Shown here in pieces: positions 1-6,837 of a DNA stretch of 7,271 nt. The position numbers and the translations under genes were made by a program. Under the pieces are notes generated by a model. The model saw only the letters and a program-made list of their open reading frames with translations, was not told the DNA's origin and made no database searches. Origin of the DNA: Candidatus Parcubacteria bacterium. Lineage in GTDB: Bacteria > Patescibacteriota > Patescibacteriia > Patescibacteriales > Patescibacteriaceae. The stretch's first letter is position 1. The number at the start of each line of letters is the position of its first letter. The stretch is taken from NCBI GenBank assembly GCA_023459655.1, contig JAEWTE010000047.1, forward strand, positions 1 through 7,271, written 5' to 3'.

Positions 1-1646
1 ATTTTAGCTGTTTCCAAAGCAGCATAAGTAAAAATAACCCCCCAACGCCTTTCCCAATAACTAGCCCAGCTTTCAGCAATAATAATCATTTGATGATCAT
101 CTGGTTCATTAACATCAATTTTAGCCAAATTAGCTCCTAGCGATCGTATAGCCAAATGCTCCCGATAATTAGATGATTCGGTAGTGGTTATACAGCGCAA
201 AGCCCCTCTTTGCAAAGCATTAGCTAAAATATCTGATAAATCCAAACTCTGTTCCCCGCCAATACTCAGTCCAGCTATTTTTTCAACATTTTCAATAAAT
301 AAAATTATATTACCAGCTTGATTAACCTCATTAATAATAATACCCATTTTCTCTTGAGCTTCTTCCGGTGAAGATCCACCTAATAAAGCTGCTAGATCAA
401 CCTCAACCAGTCTTTTATCTTGCAAAAAACTTGGCACACTCTCTTGAACCATTAATTGAGCTAGCCCATAAACTAAAGATTTTTTACCAACTCCTTCTGG
501 TCCAACCAAAATTACTCCCATCCGGCCAGCCGACCAAGCCTCCAAAATCTGATTTAATTCGGTTTGTCTGGCCACGCACAATGGTAATTGATTAGTTTTA
601 GCTGCTAGAGTTAAATCATGGGCATATTGATTTAAAAATGGTGTAGCCACCGCCGTATAGGCTCGATCCATATTTGAGCCAGGTTTAAATTGGGATAAAT
701 CCCTCATTTGTCGATAAGTTTTAGCCAATCTTTTATTAATATGAAACCAATCAGCCACATCACTAAATTGCTCCTCTTTGGAGCCAGTATCATAAATTAT
801 TTCCTTGATTAGTTGGCTTTGTTTAATTAGTGGTGCTAAAAAATCAACGATTAACGGTGTTTCCAATGATGACCAAGCCTGAGCCGTTCCCTGAATAATT
901 GCTGATTTGACCTCGGCTGACAAACTAATCGTCAAATTATGTCCTTTTTGCTTAGTCTGATTTCTAGCTAATTTATCGGCTATGTCCGAACCATCAAGAC
1001 TGAGACGAAATAATAATGATTTAACCAATTGTTTATTTAATAAAACACCAAACCATTGTTCAGCAGTCACTTGCTCTGACCCCATTTTACCAGCCAACAC
1101 AACCGCTTTTTCTAAACTTTGTCGAATGTCCTCTGATAAATAATCGATCAAATTAAACTTATTTCTTTTAGGTAAATCAAGCGCTGCCGGCCAATCAGTT
1201 AGCGGAAATAAATCATCAGCCGCGAGCTTTGGCATTTTTACTAAACGACTATTATTAATTAACCGATAAATTCCTAATAAATTAAACAAGCCTGACCAGG
1301 CTACCCAACGCATTGATCCAACTGGTCTTAACCACCAATCTCCATCAACAATCTTGGACCAATCAATAAACCAGCTACTAGCTTGACCAATTTGCCATAT
1401 TAATACTAACCAACCACTAACTGCCAATAGATAAATTAATAAATCAATGGCAACTAATATCTTCCGACTTAATTGTTTTTGCCAAACCTCCAGCTTGGTT
1501 GCTGAATAATCAATAAACAACCAGGCATTAGCACCAAACCAGCCAACCCCTTGTCCTTGACAAACCTGACAACGCTGACCATCAGTCCAGCCAGAACCGT
1601 GACAAGTTTCACAAATTAGCCAACCGCTATTATGCTTCTTGGCCAT
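1..1646 (-). CDS. Membrane-anchored ClpC-like AAA+ protein with DnaJ-type zinc ribbon (partial, C-terminus outside window)
   Basis: An open frame runs from ATG at 1646 to the window edge without a stop: 548 codons seen, C-terminus missing. The start is the only ATG available, since an in-frame TAG lies about 30 bases upstream. Order of parts: two CxxCxGxG motifs as in DnaJ (C12/C15 and C26/C29) that could bind one zinc; a hydrophobic membrane segment at about 63-84; two Clp N-terminal repeats at about 167-235 and 239-300; then a ClpB/ClpC-type first AAA+ domain from about 340. Walker A is GPEGVGKK (382-389), Walker B is LFIEN (450-453 core), and the sensor region is LRCITTTE (483-490). Several catalytic positions are changed, so this domain probably cannot hydrolyse ATP. 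A second AAA+ domain would be expected beyond the window. Clp-family proteins unfold substrates for a protease or act as chaperones; this one is probably tethered to the membrane. It overlaps the preceding gene by 17 bases. The family call is firm; the role is inferred. Confidence 0.85.
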   Translation of the reverse strand, partial: MAKKHNSGWLICETCHGSGWTDGQRCQVCQGQGVGWFGANAWLFIDYSATKLEVWQKQLSRKILVAIDLLIYLLAVSGWLVLIWQIGQASSWFIDWSKIVDGDWWLRPVGSMRWVAWSGLFNLLGIYRLINNSRLVKMPKLAADDLFPLTDWPAALDLPKRNKFNLIDYLSEDIRQSLEKAVVLAGKMGSEQVTAEQWFGVLLNKQLVKSLLFRLSLDGSDIADKLARNQTKQKGHNLTISLSAEVKSAIIQGTAQAWSSLETPLIVDFLAPLIKQSQLIKEIIYDTGSKEEQFSDVADWFHINKRLAKTYRQMRDLSQFKPGSNMDRAYTAVATPFLNQYAHDLTLAAKTNQLPLCVARQTELNQILEAWSAGRMGVILVGPEGVGKKSLVYGLAQLMVQESVPSFLQDKRLVEVDLAALLGGSSPEEAQEKMGIIINEVNQAGNIILFIENVEKIAGLSIGGEQSLDLSDILANALQRGALRCITTTESSNYREHLAIRSLGANLAKIDVNEPDDHQMIIIAESWASYWERRWGVIFTYAALETAK

Positions 1647-1977
1647 AGTATAAAATATAGAGATAATAGAAAATTGCTACTGGTGCCGCTGGCCAAGCCA
1701 TGACCGCTACCAAAGCTAATAACCAACAAATCAACCAAATAGTTAGCCTAAAAATAATCTGAATTAAACGCATGACAAAACTAATCAAAAAACTAGCTAC
1801 ATCTCTTTGGCCATACATCGGCACAAAAATATTCTTCAACCAAACCGCTAAAGCTAATCCCCGACTAACCTTGTTTAACCAGGCCCACCAATAGCCAGTC
1901 CAAATAAACCAGCCCTGTGAATACCACCACCAGGGAAACCAAAAAATTTCTTTAAAAACTCGCCAAACTATATACAT
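1630..1977 (-). CDS. Tryptophan-rich small membrane protein, function unknown
   Basis: The product has 115 residues, of which 14 are tryptophan, ten of them between residues 5 and 33 (runs such as WFPWWWY and GYWWAW). A more polar middle (about 35-62, with VPMYGQRD at 52-59) is followed by a long hydrophobic stretch at about 63-111 that could hold one or two membrane segments (about 63-83 and 85-108). There is no recognisable catalytic motif and no cleavable signal peptide. I do not recognise a named family, though I have an unverified impression of similar proteins beside AAA+ genes in Parcubacteria. The gene starts 30 bases after murF, and its last 17 bases overlap the start of the ClpC-like gene in another frame, which suggests translational coupling. 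A membrane partner, adaptor or anchor for the ClpC-like protein is the simplest inference. The start is ATG without a Shine-Dalgarno sequence. Strong amino-acid bias combined with tight packing in the operon favours a real gene over a chance ORF. Confidence 0.75.
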   Translation of the reverse strand: MYIVWRVFKEIFWFPWWWYSQGWFIWTGYWWAWLNKVSRGLALAVWLKNIFVPMYGQRDVASFLISFVMRLIQIIFRLTIWLICWLLALVAVMAWPAAPVAIFYYLYILYYGQEA

Positions 1978-1980
1978 ATA

Positions 1981-2006
1981 AATTCATTATAACAAAATAA
2001 TGAATT
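1981..2006. repeat. Perfect 10-bp inverted repeat (hairpin) between murF and the Trp-rich gene
   Basis: The arms at 1981-1990 (aattcattat) and 1997-2006 (ataatgaatt) are exactly complementary, around a 6-base loop. The hairpin begins one base after the murF TGA stop (itself in a tandem TGATAA) and ends three bases before the next ATG, so it fills almost the whole 30-base gap. It is AT-rich and no T-tract follows it on the transcribed strand, so it is not a typical rho-independent terminator. It may mask the downstream start region, serve as an RNA processing or stability element, or be a protein-binding palindrome. The symmetry is seen directly; the role is unknown. Confidence 0.6.
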
Positions 2007-2007
2007 A

Positions 2008-3309
2008 TCAGCTATTCAACCATTGATCTTCCTGACGAACCAAGTAGTCAACTGGCTTATTTGAATCGGCCAAAAGTTGTTTAGTTATTCTTTCAATGCG
2101 AGATCCCTGTGAACCTTTTAATAAAACAGCTGATTTTTCTGGGATTAATTTATCAATAATTGCTGCGGCGGCCGCTGATTCAGCAAAATAATTAATCTTA
2201 CCAACCCAGCCTTGCTGCTCAGCTTCCTGACCAATCATGGCTGCCAATGGACCAATCAAAATCAACCGACCAATCGCTAATTTAGCAATAATTTGCCCTA
2301 AACGACGATGCTCAGCCGGTCCATTAACACCTAATTCCAACATATCACCCAACACAGCTACTCGATGACCAGCATCAGCAACTGGTAATTTATTTAAAAT
2401 ATCTAAAGCTGCCATAACTGAGGTTGGAGAGGCATTATAAGAATCATCCAAAAGAACATTATTATACTGTCCAGATAATATATTTAAACGACCTCGTGGT
2501 GGTTGAAATTTAACCAAAGCCTCAGCCAAGCTCAACAATTCGACTCCTTGGCTTATTCCAACCGCTGCTGCTGCTAAAGCTGAATAAACTGACGCCTCAC
2601 TAATAGCCAGTGGCATTGATACTAAAGCAATAGCATTATGATAATTTATTTTAAACGATAGACCAGATAATTCATTAGCTTCTAACTTAACCGCTGTCTG
2701 ATAATTAAACACCAAATCAGTCGCTCGCACTTCAGCCAATTGACCAAAACCATAAGTTATTATTTTAGCCTTTGATTTGGTAACCATTTTAGCTACCCGT
2801 TGATCATCAATATTTAAAACTCCTACCCCCTGTTCTGGAAGATATTCAATCAATTTACCCTTTTCCTTGGCAATATTGTCCTGACTACCAAAAAATTCTA
2901 AATGAGCTTGACCAATTACTGTCATAACCCCAATCACCGGATGAATAAAACTTAAAAGATAGTCCATGTCACCGGGATGATCAACCCCCATTTCTAAAAT
3001 TAAAAATTCCGGATAATTTTTATCAGTTAAAATTAATAACCCAATAGCTGAACAAAATACTTTAAACCAACCCAATAATGAACGCCCGGGTGATTTCAAC
3101 CCCAAGATAGTCAACGGCAAGCCGATTTCATTATTATAATTTTTGATATTGCCTCTAACTTGGTATTTTTGACTTAATACTAAAATAATTGCTTCTTTGG
3201 TGGTTGTTTTACCAACACTGCCAGTAATACCAATTATTTTAGGATTATATTTACGGGTAACCTGGCGAGCTAATTTTTTTAATATATATTGCAATAATAA
3301 TTGAAGCAT
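2008..3309 (-). CDS. murF: UDP-N-acetylmuramoyl-tripeptide--D-alanyl-D-alanine ligase (MurF), lacking the usual N-terminal domain
   Basis: MurF joins D-Ala-D-Ala to UDP-MurNAc-tripeptide with ATP in the cytoplasm, the last step of the soluble peptidoglycan precursor. The 433-residue product shows the Mur ligase P-loop GITGSVGKTTTKE (27-39), the MurF motif GNIKNYNNEIGLPLT (53-67), LILEMG (103-108), AHLEFFGS (135-142) with AKEKGK (147-152), PPRGRLN (270-276), DDSYNASPTS (288-297), GDMLELG (321-327) and KGSQGSRIE (398-406). The P-loop sits at residue 30, against roughly 107 in E. coli, so the N-terminal UDP-sugar-binding domain is missing. A hydrophobic insert lies at about 72-98. The GxHN segment expected before ALAAAA (244-249) reads SEAS. 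The start ATG is 7 bases after ftsI and has no Shine-Dalgarno sequence. It ends in a tandem stop, TGATAA. MurF identity is strong; substrate binding without domain 1 must be arranged differently. Confidence 0.93.
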   Translation of the reverse strand: MLQLLLQYILKKLARQVTRKYNPKIIGITGSVGKTTTKEAIILVLSQKYQVRGNIKNYNNEIGLPLTILGLKSPGRSLLGWFKVFCSAIGLLILTDKNYPEFLILEMGVDHPGDMDYLLSFIHPVIGVMTVIGQAHLEFFGSQDNIAKEKGKLIEYLPEQGVGVLNIDDQRVAKMVTKSKAKIITYGFGQLAEVRATDLVFNYQTAVKLEANELSGLSFKINYHNAIALVSMPLAISEASVYSALAAAAVGISQGVELLSLAEALVKFQPPRGRLNILSGQYNNVLLDDSYNASPTSVMAALDILNKLPVADAGHRVAVLGDMLELGVNGPAEHRRLGQIIAKLAIGRLILIGPLAAMIGQEAEQQGWVGKINYFAESAAAAAIIDKLIPEKSAVLLKGSQGSRIERITKQLLADSNKPVDYLVRQEDQWLNS

Positions 3310-3316
3310 AAAATTA

Positions 3317-5515
3317 TTATTTAGCTGGACGCTGAGCCGGAACTTGTTTATATTTTAAAATAAAATCAGCAATTTCGCCAAATAACGGCGCCGCCGAACT
3401 CTCCGCCCAAACAACACCACGTGGATGATCGATCCGAACAACCATAACAAAAATTGGATCTTCAACCGGAGCATAGCCAGCAAATGAACCAATATTAACT
3501 CCAGTCAAATAACCTCGCCCATCTTTTCTAGGAACCTGAGCTGTGCCGGTTTTGCCAGCGACATAATAACCATCAACACTGGCTCTTTGACCATGGCCAT
3601 CTTCAACTACATTAACCAACATCCCACCAACTGTTCGAGCTGTTTCTGGACTAACAACTTGACGAACCATGTGCGCTTGGGTTTTTATCCTGTTACCGTC
3701 TGGATTAATAATTTCTTTAACTAAGTATGGTTGCATTAATTTACCATCATTAGCTAGAGCACCAAAGGCCATAGCCATTTGTAAGGTTGTAACATTAATT
3801 CCCTGACCAAATGAAGCAGTCGCAGCATTAATTTCTTGACCAAATTTCTGATATAAATTATTTAAACTACCGGCTGATTCAGATGATAAATCAATATTAG
3901 TTTTCTGGCCAAAGCCAAAATCTTTAACACTAGCTCGAAAATTATCTAGACCAATCTGTCTTAACACAAAAACCATTCCAGTATTTAAAGAATCCTGCAA
4001 AACTTTAACCATATTAACTATTCCCCGCCCCTTGAAATCTGAATTGTTTATTTTATTCTTACCAATCATTAACCAACCGGCATCATTATAGGTTGTTTGC
4101 GGTGATACTTTGCCTTGATCAATTCCAATCGCCATGGTAATCGCCTTAAAAATTGAACCAGGCTCATAAGCTTCAAAAGTTGGCTGATTATTAAATTGTT
4201 TTAAGTCATTAACTAAATGATAATTATTAGGATCAAAGTCTGGTGCTGAGCACATCGCTAAAACTGCCCCAGTTTTTGGTTCAATAATTACCACACTACC
4301 ACCATCGGCCTGATGTTTAATGACCGTAGCTGATAATTTGCTACAAGCAATATTTTGGATAGAGCGATCAATCGTTAAAATTAAATCTGAACCGTTAGTT
4401 TGTTGCTGATAGTCCCGTCCACCAAGAATAGCTGTCCGATTGGCACTACGCTCCCCTTTCATAGACCCAGCCCGACCAGTTAAAATATCATCATAAGTTC
4501 CTTCTAAACCATAATTACCCTTACCAGACAAATCATCATCACTAATAAAAGAAACAAAACCCAATAAATTGGAGCCAATATTTTTTTCTGGATAATAGCG
4601 ATACTCTCGACTAATTTGTCCCAAACCATTAATCAACACCTTTTTCTTATTCGACTCACCGGCTGGTTGCCAAACAACCATCTCTCCATCAATTAATAAA
4701 TCTTCTGGCCGTAATGAAGAATCACCCCAACAACGGTTTAATATTTTAAAATAGAGTTTAATTATTTGTTCAGCTTCTAATTTTTTACCTACCACTTCAT
4801 AAGGATCATCGCCTTTATTAATAATTTTCAAATAATCAGCAATTTTAGCTTCCGACTGCTCTTTAATTGCTGCGTTGCGTCGAACTTTAGCCATTTCTTG
4901 ATAAAAACTATCTTGTAATAATTCTTTTTGTCGAAGTAAAATTAATTCTTTGGCTACCGCAATTTCTTCACTGCTAGAGGCTGATGATAATTGACCAACC
5001 TGATCATCTAATTGTCGTTTAAGCCTAGTTTCTTCGGCTTTATCAATATCAGTTAAAATTTTAGGCTGATCAAACACCTCAAACAATATTTCCGCCAAAA
5101 CAATTGGTTCAACTATAACCGGAAATGATCGATCTGCTTGATTAGTTTTACTTTGACGATTACGTAATTCTTCTATTTTAAACATTTGTAAATCACGAGG
5201 CACAGTATATAGTGTAAAAAATCGCCGATTAGTAGCGACTGGATACAAATCATTGCCAACACCTGATTTACCATTATGAACAAATATTTGACCGCGAGTT
5301 GGAGCTAATTGCACATTAAATTCATGCTGACTACGAGCTTTAGCTAAATAATAATCATATTTAATTACCTGCAACCAAAATAATCGAACAATAATTAATA
5401 AACCAGCTAAGACAAAAAAAATCGACAATATTTTTAAATTGCCATTGGAGTTTTGCTGATAAACTGCTCTGTCGGACCGATTAGGTCGAACCGTTTTTTT
5501 ATCGGACCGAGCCAT
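3317..5515 (-). CDS. ftsI: Class B penicillin-binding protein, FtsI/PBP3-like D,D-transpeptidase
   Basis: This is a septal peptidoglycan transpeptidase, anchored by one N-terminal membrane segment (about 27-48) with the enzyme domain outside the membrane. The short cytoplasmic tail (1-26) is basic. The pedestal begins near LAPTRGQIF (70-78). All three transpeptidase motifs are intact: SIFK (S454 nucleophile, K457), SLN (509-511) and KTG (655-657, within AGKTGTAQVP). Other family marks are GLEGTYDDIL (336-345), GGSVVIIEPKTGAVLAM (405-421) and FGQGINVT (569-576). At 732 residues it is longer than E. coli FtsI (588, nucleophile at 307). The extra length is mostly a charged, helix-prone insertion at about 110-275, including DDPYE (236-240). 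It starts 3 bases after the FtsL-like gene and ends 7 bases before murF. Position after ftsL supports FtsI rather than an elongation PBP2, but SpoVD-like PBPs share this design. Confidence 0.93.
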   Translation of the reverse strand: MARSDKKTVRPNRSDRAVYQQNSNGNLKILSIFFVLAGLLIIVRLFWLQVIKYDYYLAKARSQHEFNVQLAPTRGQIFVHNGKSGVGNDLYPVATNRRFFTLYTVPRDLQMFKIEELRNRQSKTNQADRSFPVIVEPIVLAEILFEVFDQPKILTDIDKAEETRLKRQLDDQVGQLSSASSSEEIAVAKELILLRQKELLQDSFYQEMAKVRRNAAIKEQSEAKIADYLKIINKGDDPYEVVGKKLEAEQIIKLYFKILNRCWGDSSLRPEDLLIDGEMVVWQPAGESNKKKVLINGLGQISREYRYYPEKNIGSNLLGFVSFISDDDLSGKGNYGLEGTYDDILTGRAGSMKGERSANRTAILGGRDYQQQTNGSDLILTIDRSIQNIACSKLSATVIKHQADGGSVVIIEPKTGAVLAMCSAPDFDPNNYHLVNDLKQFNNQPTFEAYEPGSIFKAITMAIGIDQGKVSPQTTYNDAGWLMIGKNKINNSDFKGRGIVNMVKVLQDSLNTGMVFVLRQIGLDNFRASVKDFGFGQKTNIDLSSESAGSLNNLYQKFGQEINAATASFGQGINVTTLQMAMAFGALANDGKLMQPYLVKEIINPDGNRIKTQAHMVRQVVSPETARTVGGMLVNVVEDGHGQRASVDGYYVAGKTGTAQVPRKDGRGYLTGVNIGSFAGYAPVEDPIFVMVVRIDHPRGVVWAESSAAPLFGEIADFILKYKQVPAQRPAK

Positions 5516-5518
5516 AAA

Positions 5519-5869
5519 CTATTTCTTAGCCAAAAAGTCTTGATCAGTAATAGCGTAAGATAATCTATCAACCGGCACCATATTTAAGGATTGAATTTGC
5601 CCTTGCAAGTAATTATAAGAACTCAACTGAGTTATTTGGTCCTGTAAATCAGCCTGATCTTGCTTTAATCCAGCTAATTGGTTTTTATAATCACGTAAAG
5701 CAAAAGTTTGAGTGGCCAAACTATTGGCAATTATTAAATACAATAAAATCGACAAAGCCATACCTGACCATAAACAATAATTAATCGACCGCCAATTTAA
5801 TCGCCGGGCATGATCTGGCTTATTTTTTGAACAATTGGTAGAGACTAATTCTTGGTTATTCACGGTCAT
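5519..5869 (-). CDS. ftsL: FtsL-like cell division membrane protein
   Basis: The product has 116 residues: a polar, basic N-terminal tail (1-30), one membrane segment (about 32-52), then a predicted coiled coil (about 57-96) with hydrophobic positions at 58, 65, 68, 75, 79 and 82, and a short C-terminal tail. This is the FtsL/FtsB bitopic design. FtsL sequences diverge strongly, so the call rests on architecture plus location between rsmH and ftsI, where ftsL sits in most dcw clusters. FtsL works with FtsB and FtsQ to activate septal synthesis by FtsW and FtsI in the divisome. No Shine-Dalgarno sequence precedes the ATG; the transcript instead carries CCTCC four bases before it. Spacing is 17 bases from rsmH and 3 to ftsI, so co-translation with ftsI is likely. 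Confidence 0.75.
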   Translation of the reverse strand: MTVNNQELVSTNCSKNKPDHARRLNWRSINYCLWSGMALSILLYLIIANSLATQTFALRDYKNQLAGLKQDQADLQDQITQLSSYNYLQGQIQSLNMVPVDRLSYAITDQDFLAKK

Positions 5870-5886
5870 ATGGAGGCAATCTTAAT

Positions 5887-6834
5887 TTAATCAATTTTAC
5901 TAGCAGCTCTTAATTTAGCACTGCGTGATCGCGGATTAGCCGCGACTTCGGCCGGACTGGCCATAAGCGGATGACGATAAATTATTTTTAAGCGTGCATG
6001 GTGGCCGCATTGGCAGATAGGGAACTCTGGTGGACACAAGCAATCTTTGTTTTCTTTTAAGAAAAAATGCTTAACCAACCGATCTTCCAGACTATGGAAA
6101 CTAACTGCGGCAATGCGGCCGTTTGGGCACAACAAGCCAAGTGATTGATCAAGAACGGCTGACAGATTGTCTAATTCTTGATTAGTAGCAATACGTAGGG
6201 CTTGGAACAATTTAGTAGCTGGATGCTGACGACTCTTAGCTAAATATTTCTGTGGCAGGGTGGTTTGAACTATTTCCACTAATTCCTGACTAGTGGTAAA
6301 CGGATGACGGCCACGGTGACGAACAATTGCTTTAGCTAACGGTCCGGCCCAGGGTTCTTCGCCATATTCGCTGATAATTCGCCTTAATTCACTTTCCGTC
6401 CAATGATTGACAATTTCAGTAGTGGTCAATGGACTACTAGGACCAAAAGCCATATCTAGCGGACCTTCCTGATTAAAAGAAAATCCCCGACTACGGTCAG
6501 CTAACTGAGCTGACGATAGACCCAAGTCCAAAACCAAACCGTCAAATAGTCCGTCAATCTGCTGCTCAGTCAAAACCGCTGACAGATTAGCGAAATTATC
6601 ATTAATTAAAAGAACATTAGTTAATTTTTCTTGAGACAAAGTCTCTTGCGCGGCAGCAATGGCTAGTGGGTCAAGATCAAATCCGACTACTAGGCCTTGC
6701 GGTCCAACCGCCCTGGCTAAAGCCGTCGTATAGCCGGCTCCACCCAAAGTGGCATCAATGAAACGCTGTCCTGACTGTGGTTGTAAAACTGCTAAAACCT
6801 CCTCAAGTAAAACTGGTTGATGCTGGTAATCCAT
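5887..6834 (-). CDS. rsmH: 16S rRNA (cytosine-1402-N4)-methyltransferase RsmH (MraW)
   Basis: RsmH uses S-adenosylmethionine to methylate N4 of C1402 in 16S rRNA, in the decoding centre of the small subunit. The 315-residue length is normal. The protein opens with the family signature HQPVLLEEVL (5-14). The SAM-binding motif DATLGGAGYT (27-36) is a mild variant of DATLGGGGHS. FDLDP (52-56), LDLGLSSAQL (103-112), RGFSF (117-121) and GPLDM (125-129) follow, then EYGEEPWAGPLAKAI, QALRIATNQEL and AVSFHSLEDRLVKHFF. Near the C-terminus four cysteines (265, 267, 274, 276) in a CLCPPEFPICQC segment could bind a metal, as in many family members. It begins 3 bases after the mraZ stop, which fits the usual mraZ-rsmH pair. 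A weak GGATGA lies about 14 bases before the ATG, too far to be a convincing ribosome-binding site. Confidence 0.97.
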   Translation of the reverse strand: MDYQHQPVLLEEVLAVLQPQSGQRFIDATLGGAGYTTALARAVGPQGLVVGFDLDPLAIAAAQETLSQEKLTNVLLINDNFANLSAVLTEQQIDGLFDGLVLDLGLSSAQLADRSRGFSFNQEGPLDMAFGPSSPLTTTEIVNHWTESELRRIISEYGEEPWAGPLAKAIVRHRGRHPFTTSQELVEIVQTTLPQKYLAKSRQHPATKLFQALRIATNQELDNLSAVLDQSLGLLCPNGRIAAVSFHSLEDRLVKHFFLKENKDCLCPPEFPICQCGHHARLKIIYRHPLMASPAEVAANPRSRSAKLRAASKID

Positions 6835-6837
6835 AGA

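Noticed and set aside
368..595. Plus-strand open frame of 75 codons
   Set aside because: It lies wholly antisense to the AAA+ domain of the ClpC-like gene, whose frame carries clear Walker A and flanking homology. The plus-strand product has no recognisable motif.
1955..1987. Alternative ATG at 1987 for the Trp-rich gene
   Set aside because: It is out of frame with that gene and reaches a stop after about 11 codons, so it is at most a tiny leader peptide.
1981..2006. The hairpin as a rho-independent terminator
   Set aside because: The stem is AT-rich and no run of T follows it in the transcribed direction; the next gene starts three bases on.
2005..2010. UGA recoded as glycine (genetic code 25, as in some Patescibacteria)
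   Set aside because: The murF TGA is followed at once by TAA, so it does not discriminate. None of the recognised genes needs an in-frame TGA, so the standard bacterial code explains everything seen.
5410..5500. Homopolymer runs of 7-8 bases in ftsI (also near 3272-3279 in murF) as possible slippage sites
   Set aside because: Such runs are expected in an AT-rich genome. The frames continue normally through them with family-like protein sequence on both sides.
5472..5510. Nine-base direct repeat tcggaccga near the start of ftsI
   Set aside because: The two copies encode similar basic stretches (RSDK and RSDR) in the cytoplasmic tail. Two short copies within a coding region are too little to call an operator or repeat element.
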